Positions 55,063-63,465 of a DNA stretch of 64,000 nt are shown here, one piece after another (position 1 is the stretch's first letter; every line of letters begins with the position of its first letter). The notes under the pieces are model-generated. The model searched no databases. It was not told the DNA's origin and saw only the letters and a list, made by a program, of their open reading frames with translations. The translations under genes were made by a program, and so were the position numbers. Source of the DNA: CAWFGW01 sp963849955 (GTDB lineage Bacteria > Bacteroidota > Bacteroidia > Cytophagales > JAAEPT01); contig CAWKJU010000016.1 of the NCBI GenBank assembly GCA_963849955.1, positions 1 to 64,000 of the forward strand. Reading direction: 5' to 3'.

Positions 55063-55095
55063 AAAAACGTCCTCAAATAAGTTCGAGAACGTTTT
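55063..55095 (-). terminator. Intrinsic terminator between phoX and the peroxidase gene
   Basis: On the minus strand AAAACGTTCTC (55085-55095) pairs with GAGGACGTTTT (55064-55074) over 11 bp with one T-G pair and a 10-nt loop; a T-rich tail follows. It sits after the phoX stop codon, so read-through into the peroxidase gene would be partial. Confidence 0.7.
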
Positions 55096-55120
55096 ATAGG
55101 TTGTTTATTATCAATAAAAA

Positions 55121-56977
55121 TTATTCAACTATAAATTTAATTGTTTCGTTAGCTCCCGTAACTAAAACATACGCTCCTGGAGCTAAACCTTCTACGTCAA
55201 CAGTTTTAGCATCTCTTGCTACTAAAACTCTATTCCCACGTACATCATAAATAGCTAGATCTATAGCTTTTTCTAGGTGAAGCGTTCTAGCGACTGGATT
55301 TGGATATATAGCAACATGCTTCGCTGCTCTATTGTCCTTTTCATTTTTCAAGGCTGTTAAAACTCCTTCAAACCCCCTCACTGCAATCGTTACTGAATGT
55401 GTAAATGGATATTCGTTTACCATTTCACTTGAATTTGGGTGTTGAACATTAAACAAGATTGTCTTTCCTGACGGAGTAGGCGTAGCTCCAGTAACTTCGG
55501 CACCATGAGGAACTGCTGTAATTCTAATCAAATCGTTTACAGTTGGAGAAGTAACTGAAAGTGGTAATAAAAACATCTCACAAGTTGAATTATCAATACC
55601 AAATGGCACTCTATTATGTGACTTTCCGTTTAAATCTTCTTGGATAATTAAAAAGCGCTCACCACCAGACATCATAAACTTCAATCCATCAGGGTTAGAA
55701 AGGTGTTTTTCAGGATAAAACTTTAAACTGGCAGAAGGTTTGTTATCATACTGGGTGTCACCAGCACCGCCTTCAATAAGAACAGAAAACTCATCTGTAG
55801 ATGGGTTAAATGCTAATACGCGACCGTATAAATCATGATAGTTAGAATCTATTTTGGTACCTAAGTCTGTATTTCTCGCCAAGTGATGTGGTGCAAATAC
55901 AGCTCCCAATGCAGCTTCGTCTTTCCATTTGTTTCCTATATCATCACGACCTGTTTCTGAGATGTAAACCATACCCGTTGTCGTATCAATAGTAACCCAT
56001 TCTAGTCTATTGTACATTGTAGCACCATTCTGAATAGCGATTTCACTATAATTAAGCATGTTATCTATTTTGGAATTATCAATTTCAATCCATTTTGTAG
56101 CGCCATCATGTTTGTAAACATAGAGTTTACCCTGCGTGAAATCACCTGGAGTATCGGCAACGAATTTAGAGAAGAAAGCGGGGTTATCGTCTGGACCAAA
56201 GTACACTGTTTTCATGTCGTTAGAGATAGCACCTCCTTCAAATGGTTGACGACCCCAGTTATATTGTTTTCTTATTGCTTTGGCCTCTCTTGGATCAATT
56301 TCAACCATCCAGTTAAAATTTTGGTATTTTTTTATAACTGAACCGTTAATGTCACCTGGTAAATCAGTTTCAATAGTCCAATCAGCTTTATCAGTTACTT
56401 CAGCTATACCGCCATCACTACCACTACTTTCATTATCATATCTAAACCACTCCTCAGCAGTCCAGATTCGTCCATCTGGAGCTTGAATTCCTCCGCAGTT
56501 CATACCTGTTTCACCCACTGTATTTACAAAGTCAACATTAAAAAACTTCCCAGATCGACCATCTGTTAATGTCTGATTCATAATAGTCAAGTTGCCATTT
56601 TCATCTTCCTGAACTTTGAAAACTGTCATTCCACCACCATCACCAATCATTTGGTTTGTTTCTACCATTTCATGGTTTACAGAAACCCAAAACTGGTTAT
56701 TGTATTGACCGTTTGCATTGGCATCTGCAGTTACTCCAATGAAATCATGCCATTCTTTTGCTTCTGTTTGGCCAGCAGCATTACCATAAGTTTCAGCAGT
56801 TTGTACCATATCAACACCACCTACAAACATTACTTGTGTTTGAAGTGGAGAAACTGGCATTACAATTTCAGAAGAAAGTAAATCCATTTTGACATCGATA
56901 GTTTTGTCAAAATTAGTTTGAGCACTTACAGCACTAAAGCCTAAGAATGCTATCAAGGGTAAGTATTTTTTTTTCAT
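55121..56977 (-). CDS. phoX: PhoX-family alkaline phosphatase with T9SS sorting domain
   Basis: A 618-residue exported enzyme of the PhoX/DUF839 family. Signal peptide ends at AVSAQ (residue 20). Recognisable sites: NHE at 101-103, GMNCGG with Cys161 (an iron ligand in PhoX), APDGRIWTAEEWFRYD and LEWVTIDTTTGMVYISETGRDD. PhoX uses iron and calcium to release phosphate from organic esters. Residues 557-618 are a T9SS type A C-terminal domain (IYPNPVARTLHL ... LAPGAYVLV), so the enzyme reaches the cell surface. Read in the direction phoX, peroxidase, response regulator. Confidence 0.88.
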   Translation of the reverse strand: MKKKYLPLIAFLGFSAVSAQTNFDKTIDVKMDLLSSEIVMPVSPLQTQVMFVGGVDMVQTAETYGNAAGQTEAKEWHDFIGVTADANANGQYNNQFWVSVNHEMVETNQMIGDGGGMTVFKVQEDENGNLTIMNQTLTDGRSGKFFNVDFVNTVGETGMNCGGIQAPDGRIWTAEEWFRYDNESSGSDGGIAEVTDKADWTIETDLPGDINGSVIKKYQNFNWMVEIDPREAKAIRKQYNWGRQPFEGGAISNDMKTVYFGPDDNPAFFSKFVADTPGDFTQGKLYVYKHDGATKWIEIDNSKIDNMLNYSEIAIQNGATMYNRLEWVTIDTTTGMVYISETGRDDIGNKWKDEAALGAVFAPHHLARNTDLGTKIDSNYHDLYGRVLAFNPSTDEFSVLIEGGAGDTQYDNKPSASLKFYPEKHLSNPDGLKFMMSGGERFLIIQEDLNGKSHNRVPFGIDNSTCEMFLLPLSVTSPTVNDLIRITAVPHGAEVTGATPTPSGKTILFNVQHPNSSEMVNEYPFTHSVTIAVRGFEGVLTALKNEKDNRAAKHVAIYPNPVARTLHLEKAIDLAIYDVRGNRVLVARDAKTVDVEGLAPGAYVLVTGANETIKFIVE

Positions 56978-57020
56978 TTCGATTTGGGTTTTTTGAGTTG
57001 TCCCAAAAATCCAATTCGAA

Positions 57021-57043
57021 TATTAGAATTGTGTTAGTATTAG
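57021..57043 (-). promoter_or_regulatory. Direct repeats upstream of phoX
   Basis: On the minus strand CTAATA, CTAACA and CTAATA (plus strand 57038-57043, 57032-57037 and 57021-57026) recur 6 and 11 bp apart upstream of the phoX start. Eleven bp matches tandem OmpR/PhoB-type half-site spacing. Speculative. Confidence 0.25.
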
Positions 57044-57055
57044 ATAAAGACTCTG

Positions 57056-58501
57056 TTAATATTTACGGTAATACAGGGAGTCTACTTTAGAGTAGTGTTC
57101 ACCTATAGTAGGCAAAAAATTAAACACGCTGCTACAATAGTTTTCAGGATCAACAATAATTTCTGGCAAGTCTTTATTCAAACCACTATAAATCAAGGAT
57201 ATGTTATCGTAATCGTCTAAATTTTTAAAATATTTTGACGAAATTCTCCAATTAAGAAAATTTGTTGCAATCGCATTATCTTGGTACAGAAAAATGTTTT
57301 CAGATAAGACTAATACTTTTTTCTTCGTTATAACGGTATTTGGTTTTAAGAGAAGGTTCTCAACATTCACTATATGCAGCTTCCGCCATACATCATTTTT
57401 AAAGGTGTAACTAAACACCATGATGAAAATGAAAAACAATAAAAAATATAACTCTGAAAGCCACTTGCGTTTGGAATCGGTAAAAAAAGCAGTGATAAAA
57501 AACACCATCGGGGGTATGATCACAAATAAACTAAAGGACGAAAATTCTGTGGCAAAAATACTGCTTACGCTACCTATGACCAACCAATGGAAAAAACAAT
57601 AGTGGCTTTTAGATTGAATATTGATATATCGAGAACTTTTAAACAAAACAAACACTCCAAAAACAGCTAATACAAAAGGTATAAAATAAACCCCTATCAC
57701 ATCAGACAGAGACAAATAATAAAGTGTTTTTATGGAGAACGATTTTAAAAAGAAAAACTTAGCAAATGCTCCTAAAGAACCATTCCAGTAGAAAAAGGTA
57801 GCTACGAGCGCTACAGGAAACACAAAACCAAAAATAGAAATAAAATACCTCCTCACACGTGTATTTGAATACAACAACAAATCAAAAATGATCAGACCAC
57901 ACAACATCAACATGGGTTTATAAAACAAAAAACTCAACCCCAAGTTAGCGCCTAATCTAAATGCCGTTTCATCATTATTTCCATTTTTTAGGATCTGAAA
58001 CAGTCGATCAAAGGCATAAATCATAAATGTAACACTCAACATTGCTGGAGAGATAATATAAAAATCCGCAAACATGGATGTCACCATTACATACAACAGT
58101 CCTGGCACATATGTTTTTTCATTAAACAAATCACTTTTATTGATGGCAAGATTGAAAATGACTGCTTGAAAAAAAACAAGTACAGAACTAAGAATTAAGT
58201 GAGTAAGATGTGATCGACCAAACAACTCACTCAATAACCAATAGAAAAAACCTGATAAAACGGGAATATGATCTTCTAAACCATTATATAAAATAAAACC
58301 TTCAGCTAGTTTTTCCCCGACCAACATCCACTGAAACTCGGGATTAAGCATAGGTATTACCCAAATAATAGCTATTGTTCGAATTATTAAACCTATCAAA
58401 AAGAAGTAGGCAATTCGTAATGGGTCATTTATTTTAAAAAATTGTATCAATAAGTCGTAAATTTGTCTTTCATTGTTCGAATAGAGAATTAAAATTAACA
58501 T
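57056..58501 (-). CDS. Polytopic membrane protein (DUF6427-like)
   Basis: About 480 residues with roughly ten transmembrane helices over residues 25-360 and a soluble C-terminal tail (about 380-480). A middle section (SDLFNEKTYVPGLLYVMVTSMF) looks like the DUF6427 proteins found in Flavobacteriales next to housekeeping genes; the fold recalls glycosyltransferase-like membrane proteins, but no catalytic motif is seen. I start at the ATG at 58501; an in-frame ATG at 58534 would overlap the start of rbfA. Divergent from rbfA. Confidence 0.6.
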   Translation of the reverse strand: MLILILYSNNERQIYDLLIQFFKINDPLRIAYFFLIGLIIRTIAIIWVIPMLNPEFQWMLVGEKLAEGFILYNGLEDHIPVLSGFFYWLLSELFGRSHLTHLILSSVLVFFQAVIFNLAINKSDLFNEKTYVPGLLYVMVTSMFADFYIISPAMLSVTFMIYAFDRLFQILKNGNNDETAFRLGANLGLSFLFYKPMLMLCGLIIFDLLLYSNTRVRRYFISIFGFVFPVALVATFFYWNGSLGAFAKFFFLKSFSIKTLYYLSLSDVIGVYFIPFVLAVFGVFVLFKSSRYINIQSKSHYCFFHWLVIGSVSSIFATEFSSFSLFVIIPPMVFFITAFFTDSKRKWLSELYFLLFFIFIMVFSYTFKNDVWRKLHIVNVENLLLKPNTVITKKKVLVLSENIFLYQDNAIATNFLNWRISSKYFKNLDDYDNISLIYSGLNKDLPEIIVDPENYCSSVFNFLPTIGEHYSKVDSLYYRKY

Positions 58502-58513
58502 AGTCCGCATAGT

Positions 58514-58897
58514 ATGGAAAGTAAAAGGCAACAAAAGTTTGCAAAGCTGATACAGAAAGATTTAAGTGACATCTTCCAAAAAGAAATTCCGAGCTTGCTC
58601 GAAGGCGCCTTTTTAACTATTACGGAAGTAAAAATGACTCCCGATTTAGGGGTAGCTAAAGTGTACTGTAGCGTGTTGGCACATCAAGAACCCGAAACAT
58701 TAATTAAAAACATCAACACAGAAAAAGCACAAGTACGCAAGTTATTGGGGCACAAAATCAGAAACCAAGCTCGCATTATTCCCAACTTAGTATTTTATTT
58801 AGACACTACTGGAGAAGATGCTATGCGCATGGATTCGCTGATTTCTTCGTTAAACATTCCGCCAGCTTCTGACGAAGACGAAGAAAACGAGGATTGA
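58514..58897 (+). CDS. rbfA: Ribosome-binding factor A
   Basis: A 127-residue KH-fold protein. RQQKFAKLIQKDLSDIFQKEIP, KMTPDLGVAKVYCSVL and RIIPNLVFYLDTTGEDAMRMDSL are typical. RbfA helps mature the 16S 5' end and 30S subunits, notably in the cold. Its stop overlaps the permease start by 4 nt (ATTGA), so they are translationally coupled. An acidic C-terminal tail ends it. Confidence 0.94.
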   Translation: MESKRQQKFAKLIQKDLSDIFQKEIPSLLEGAFLTITEVKMTPDLGVAKVYCSVLAHQEPETLIKNINTEKAQVRKLLGHKIRNQARIIPNLVFYLDTTGEDAMRMDSLISSLNIPPASDEDEENED

Positions 58898-60120
58898 GTT
58901 TACTTCCATTTCATATTGCCAGAAGATACTTTTTAAGTTCTAAAGGACAGTCGTTCATCAACATCATTGCTATATTTTCGATGTTGGCTTTGGCAGTGGG
59001 CACGTTCCTTTTGTTCTTTGTTTTATCGGTATTTAACGGACTTTCAGGATTGATAATGAGCGTGCATAGCTCGTTTGATCCCGAAATAAAGGTGGAACAC
59101 GCTTCGCAGAAAGCATTTCTTATCTCTGATAGTCTACTCAACAAAATTAAGGCAATAGAGGGTGTTGCGGTGGTTTCTGAAATTATTGAGGAAGATGCCT
59201 TTGCTAGTTATAAAACATCGCAAATGGTAGTGAGACTAAAAGGAGTTAGTAAAAATATTACCGATCAAACAGATTTTTCTGCCGCGATTGTGGATGGACA
59301 ATTTCGATTAGAAAATAAACAAGCTTATTTAGCGATTTTAGGCAGGGGGGTCCAATACGGTTTGAACTTAACCTTATCTGACCAATTCCATTCGATACAA
59401 CTTTGGTACCCCAATCGTAAAAAAAAGTTGATTAAGGAATCGGAGTCTTCCTTTAACCAAATTTACGTGGTGCCAGTTGGCGTGTTTGAAATAGAACGCC
59501 AATACGATGAACGTTACATGATTGTACCAATAAAACTGACTGAAAAATTATTTGGTTTTGAAGGAATGCGCACTGCATTAGAAATAAAAACATCAGAAGC
59601 TATTGATGCCGACCTGGTAATCGAAAAGTTAAAAAGTGAATTGGGTTCAGCATTTAAAGTTCGCAGCCGAGACGAATTACATGAAGTTTTGTACCGAGCT
59701 ATCAAAATTGAAAAACTAGCCACCTACATGATTTTCCTGTTTATTTTAATGGTGGCTTCGCTCAATATTTTCCTCACCCTTTCCATGTTGGTAATTAGCA
59801 AAAAAAGAGATATAGCCAATTTTTATGCGATGGGAGCAAGCCGAAACTTTGTTAAAAAGATTTTCTTATTTGAGGGCGCGTTAATCGGTGTTATAGGGTC
59901 AGGATCTGGTTTACTTTTAGGGATTTTGTTTTGCTATTTACAAAAAGAATATGGCATTATTCCGATGTCGGTAGAATCAAGTATTGTGCATTATATGCCA
60001 GTTGAAATGAATTGGTTTGATGGCGCTTTTACGGTGATTGCTACCCTTAGCATCACGCTCTTAATCTCTATTTACCCAGCAATAAAAGCCTCACGAGTAA
60101 ACATTAAAGACGAAATCTAA
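58894..60120 (+). CDS. ABC transporter permease, FtsX/LolE-like
   Basis: A 408-residue permease starting with TTG. It has an N-terminal helix (about 21-44), a MacB-like periplasmic domain (about 50-260), and three further helices (about 275-300, 320-345, 375-395) with the FtsX signature MGASRNFVKKIFLFEGALIG. This layout fits the lipoprotein-releasing (LolC/E) and MacB permeases. No ATPase gene is adjacent, so its substrate is open. It overlaps rbfA by 4 nt and the carbonic anhydrase gene by 1 nt (TAATG). Confidence 0.87.
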   Translation: MSLLPFHIARRYFLSSKGQSFINIIAIFSMLALAVGTFLLFFVLSVFNGLSGLIMSVHSSFDPEIKVEHASQKAFLISDSLLNKIKAIEGVAVVSEIIEEDAFASYKTSQMVVRLKGVSKNITDQTDFSAAIVDGQFRLENKQAYLAILGRGVQYGLNLTLSDQFHSIQLWYPNRKKKLIKESESSFNQIYVVPVGVFEIERQYDERYMIVPIKLTEKLFGFEGMRTALEIKTSEAIDADLVIEKLKSELGSAFKVRSRDELHEVLYRAIKIEKLATYMIFLFILMVASLNIFLTLSMLVISKKRDIANFYAMGASRNFVKKIFLFEGALIGVIGSGSGLLLGILFCYLQKEYGIIPMSVESSIVHYMPVEMNWFDGAFTVIATLSITLLISIYPAIKASRVNIKDEI

Positions 60121-60638
60121 TGGCATTAATAAAAACCCTTTTAGGAAAAACCCCGCAGTTTGGAGAAAACACTTACATCGCTGAAAATGCTACGATCGTG
60201 GGCGATGTGGTAATGGGAAAAGAATGTTCGATCTGGTTTAATGCGGTTATTCGCGGTGATGTTAACTTCATTAAAACAGGAAACCGGGTCAATGTACAAG
60301 ATGGAGCAGTCATCCATTGCACGTATCAAAAAGCACCAACTACTATTGGTAATAATGTTTCCATCGGTCATCAGGCGATGGTTCATGGTTGTACCATAGA
60401 CGACAACGTATTGATAGGTATGGGAGCAGTCGTTATGGACCATGTACACATTCATAGCAATTGCATTATTGCTGCCGGAGCAGTCGTATTAGAAAACACA
60501 GTAGTAGAAGCAAACAGCATCTACGCTGGAGTTCCTGCAAAAAAAGTAAAGACGCTAGATGAGGCAAATACTAATGAAATTCAGCGGATTGCGAATAATT
60601 ATGTGAAGTATTCCAGTTGGTATGAAGAAGCTAAATAA
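60120..60638 (+). CDS. Gamma-class carbonic anhydrase-like hexapeptide protein
   Basis: A 172-residue left-handed beta-helix protein. Zinc-ligand His residues are in place: His66 (IHC), His84 and His89 (GHQAMVHGC), as in Cam-type gamma carbonic anhydrases. YrdA/PaaY-type proteins share the fold; activity is not certain. Its ATG overlaps the permease stop by 1 nt (TAATG), so the three genes rbfA, permease and this one share a message. Convergent with the 99-residue gene. Confidence 0.88.
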   Translation: MALIKTLLGKTPQFGENTYIAENATIVGDVVMGKECSIWFNAVIRGDVNFIKTGNRVNVQDGAVIHCTYQKAPTTIGNNVSIGHQAMVHGCTIDDNVLIGMGAVVMDHVHIHSNCIIAAGAVVLENTVVEANSIYAGVPAKKVKTLDEANTNEIQRIANNYVKYSSWYEEAK

Positions 60639-60645
60639 ACCCGAT

Positions 60646-60945
60646 CTATTTTTCATCTGCTTTATTTTTTAATGCTCTTGCAATAACAATAGCGAAAAAG
60701 CCTCCTGAAAAAGAAACTAATAAATTAAGAGAAAGTAACAGGTAATATGATTTAATTGAAGCTACAATTGAGGTTGGATCTATACCTAACTTACCAATTG
60801 ATTTTATAAAAAATACACTGCCAAATACACCAGCAATGGAGTTTCCAATAATTCCAAAAGAATACTTTGGGAAGAAAAAACCTAGAATATTGGCTCCTAA
60901 AACACCACTTAAAATGCTTGCTAAAGAAATAGAAGTTTCGGTCAT
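60646..60945 (-). CDS. Third gene of the cyd operon: small membrane protein, unknown
   Basis: A 99-residue protein with three transmembrane helices (about 6-27, 34-52, 66-90). The middle segment NSIAGVFGSVFFIKSIG is rich in Gly and Ser, akin to small glycine-rich membrane proteins of the YeaQ/YmgE or transglycosylase-associated type, though no family is certain. It starts 10 nt after cydB, so it belongs to the cyd transcript. It is too long for CydX. Confidence 0.6.
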   Translation of the reverse strand: MTETSISLASILSGVLGANILGFFFPKYSFGIIGNSIAGVFGSVFFIKSIGKLGIDPTSIVASIKSYYLLLSLNLLVSFSGGFFAIVIARALKNKADEK

Positions 60946-60955
60946 TTCTTAATTT

Positions 60956-62023
60956 TTAATGATCACCATAGTTTATATCATCAATTTTACCACCCATCAG
61001 CTTCTTTTGAACAAACATATAAATGAATAGCAAAATAAATCCAAGCACACCCCAACCTACCGCTACAGTTAAAGCATAATCACTAGAGGTGGTGTTGTAA
61101 ATAGTCAACGACTCATTAACAGAATTGGTAGATGGCAAAACTACTGGAAAGATAGAAGCAAGCGAAGAAGTAATACCACCTATGATGACTAATGTGGAGC
61201 TCAAAAAACGTAGGTTATCCGTCTTGAATAAAATCAAACCAGCAATACCACTAAGGTATATAAGCGGAAAAATGATTAAATATGGTTTGTCTCCAAAGTT
61301 ACCTAATGGATTGGGGTGAACAATATGCCAAACAGCCAATGAAAGTACCGTTAAACAAACCAAAACAATCGTTAACTTGAACACCGTTTTTTTCAATTGC
61401 TTATTAATTGTCGCATTGGTTTTTAAAATCACCCATGCTGCTCCATGTATTGACAAAGTAACAACCGACAACAACCCTATAATAATCGTGAACCAATCGA
61501 TAATACCAGGATGAGTGCTTGATGGACTAAAACTGCTATTCCAAAGAGGAAGAAAAAAGAAATGTGCCTCATAAGTAGATACACCATTTTCCACCCCTCC
61601 CAAATTGACTCCTCTGACAATATTGCCTAAGGCAATTCCAAAAAATAACGCCAACAACAAACTTGAAACACCAAAAGCTCTATCCCAGATACCTCGCCAC
61701 ATTTGAAAATGAAAATGCCCCCGCAGCTCCAAACCAATTGCTCGAAAAACGATTAACCACAATACCATCATTAAGGGCAAATAAAAACCACTAAATGCAG
61801 AAGCATATAAAGTCGGAAAAGCCATAAATAGCAACCCTCCACCAGCGACTAGCCATACTTCGTTAGAATCCCAAAACAAACCTGCCGACTTAGCTACAAT
61901 ACGTCTATCATCTTCTGTCTTAGCAAAAAACAAATGAATGATTCCCGCACCAAAGTCATACCCATCCAAGATAAAAAACATGGTTAAAACAATCGCGATA
62001 ATGATGAACCAGAATATTTCCAT
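60956..62023 (-). CDS. cydB: Cytochrome bd ubiquinol oxidase subunit II
   Basis: A 355-residue inner-membrane protein with about nine helices. FILDGYDFGAGIIHLFF and DSNEVWLVAGGGLLFMAFPTLYA are conserved in CydB. It pairs with CydA in the high-affinity quinol oxidase used at low oxygen. Lies 3 nt after cydA. Length is a little below the E. coli CydB of 379 residues. Confidence 0.95.
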   Translation of the reverse strand: MEIFWFIIIAIVLTMFFILDGYDFGAGIIHLFFAKTEDDRRIVAKSAGLFWDSNEVWLVAGGGLLFMAFPTLYASAFSGFYLPLMMVLWLIVFRAIGLELRGHFHFQMWRGIWDRAFGVSSLLLALFFGIALGNIVRGVNLGGVENGVSTYEAHFFFLPLWNSSFSPSSTHPGIIDWFTIIIGLLSVVTLSIHGAAWVILKTNATINKQLKKTVFKLTIVLVCLTVLSLAVWHIVHPNPLGNFGDKPYLIIFPLIYLSGIAGLILFKTDNLRFLSSTLVIIGGITSSLASIFPVVLPSTNSVNESLTIYNTTSSDYALTVAVGWGVLGFILLFIYMFVQKKLMGGKIDDINYGDH

Positions 62024-62026
62024 GAT

Positions 62027-63358
62027 TTAATGTTTTTGTGGTTTTGGTCCCACATAAATAGCCTTTCCAACCAGAAGCAGAAACAAAAGTCCTAAGAGCA
62101 AATAAAGCCCTACAAAACCAAGCAGTGTGAATAAAGTGTTTCCTGAGGAAACCGTAGGTGAAATACCTTCACTCGTTCGTAACAACCCATAAACTAAATA
62201 CGGTTGCCGCCCAAGTTCAGCTACGTACCAACCTGTGATGTTGGCGATGTAGGGGAAGGGAAACAAGAACATAATCACCCATAACAACGCTGTTGTTTCA
62301 AATAATTTTTTACGCCACAGAAAAAAAGCTCCAAGGCTCATGACAGAAATAAAAATAGTACCTAACCCTACCATTATATGATAAGAATAATAAAGTGCCG
62401 GAATGTTGTCTGGTAATTCTTCTTTAGGAAATTTATCCATCCCCTTTACCTGCTTATCCCACTCTTGGTAGGTCAGAAAACTTAGGATATTAGGAACAGC
62501 TATTTTATTGTCCAGTTTTTCCTCTACCATATTGGGTTGTCCAATCAATATGATTTCTGCTCCGCCTTCTTCCGTTTCAAAAATTCCTTCCATAGCAGCA
62601 AAAGCAGCTGGTTGATATTTGGAAACGTTTTTTGCATTCAAATCCCCCGTTGGGAAAATCACTAAAATACTTGCACACAAACCCCAAATAACCCCTGTTT
62701 TTAGAAATAATTTCCCGTGTTCTACATTTGATTTACTTAGGATATAGAAGGCTCCAATACTAGCAACAACAAAAGATGAAGTGATGACTGAAGCCATCTG
62801 GTTATGTAAAAAAGCAGGTAACAACCACGGATTGCTAAACAATGCGCCAAAGTTATTGAGAACAAACTTTCCGTTATCCAATATTTCATAGCCTACAGGG
62901 TGTTGCATCCATGCGTTAGTTGCCAGAATAAAATAGCCACTGGCCCAGGAACCTAGAAAGACAAGAAAACCAGTTAGCAAATGTAGCTTTTGTCCCATCA
63001 ATTTTTCACCAAAGATGAAAAGCACTAAAAAAGAAGATTCCAAGAAGAAAGAAAACATACCTTCCATGGCAAGCAACTGACCAATAACGCCACCAGTGAG
63101 TTCGGAGAACTTTGCCCAGTTGGTTCCAAACTGAAACTCAAGCGGAATACCTGTAACCACGCCCATCGTGAAATTGATGGCAAATATTTTCATAAAAAAC
63201 TTAGCGGCATCGTTGTATATACCGAACTGGGTTCTTAAAAACTGCCATTTAAAGTAAACAATGATGAGAGATAGACCCATTGTCAACTGAGGAAAAATGT
63301 AGTGAAAAGTGATAGTGAATGCAAATTGCAGCCTATCATAGAATATCATATCCTCCAT
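62027..63358 (-). CDS. cydA: Cytochrome bd ubiquinol oxidase subunit I
   Basis: A 443-residue inner-membrane protein with about nine helices. The haem b595 ligand is in FTITFHYIFPQLTMG, the Q-loop region spans about 240-320, and GRQPYLVYGLLRTSEG is conserved. The length is that of the short Q-loop (bd-II-like) class. It heads the operon cydA-cydB-99-residue gene. A 13-nt tandem duplication, ATGGCGGAACAATGG-like, surrounds the ATG at 63358. Confidence 0.95.
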   Translation of the reverse strand: MEDMIFYDRLQFAFTITFHYIFPQLTMGLSLIIVYFKWQFLRTQFGIYNDAAKFFMKIFAINFTMGVVTGIPLEFQFGTNWAKFSELTGGVIGQLLAMEGMFSFFLESSFLVLFIFGEKLMGQKLHLLTGFLVFLGSWASGYFILATNAWMQHPVGYEILDNGKFVLNNFGALFSNPWLLPAFLHNQMASVITSSFVVASIGAFYILSKSNVEHGKLFLKTGVIWGLCASILVIFPTGDLNAKNVSKYQPAAFAAMEGIFETEEGGAEIILIGQPNMVEEKLDNKIAVPNILSFLTYQEWDKQVKGMDKFPKEELPDNIPALYYSYHIMVGLGTIFISVMSLGAFFLWRKKLFETTALLWVIMFLFPFPYIANITGWYVAELGRQPYLVYGLLRTSEGISPTVSSGNTLFTLLGFVGLYLLLGLLFLLLVGKAIYVGPKPQKH

Positions 63359-63465
63359 TGTTCCGCCATTTTGTTCCGCGGCTAAGTTAGGAGATTTTTA
63401 ATACCTTGCTAAGTAAATTAAATAATAAAAACAGCTAAGGGCTGATACTTTTTTATAAAAAAACA

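Noticed and set aside
58502..58534. Longer start of the DUF6427-like gene
   Set aside because: It would overlap the start of rbfA on the other strand; ATG at 58501 is cleaner.
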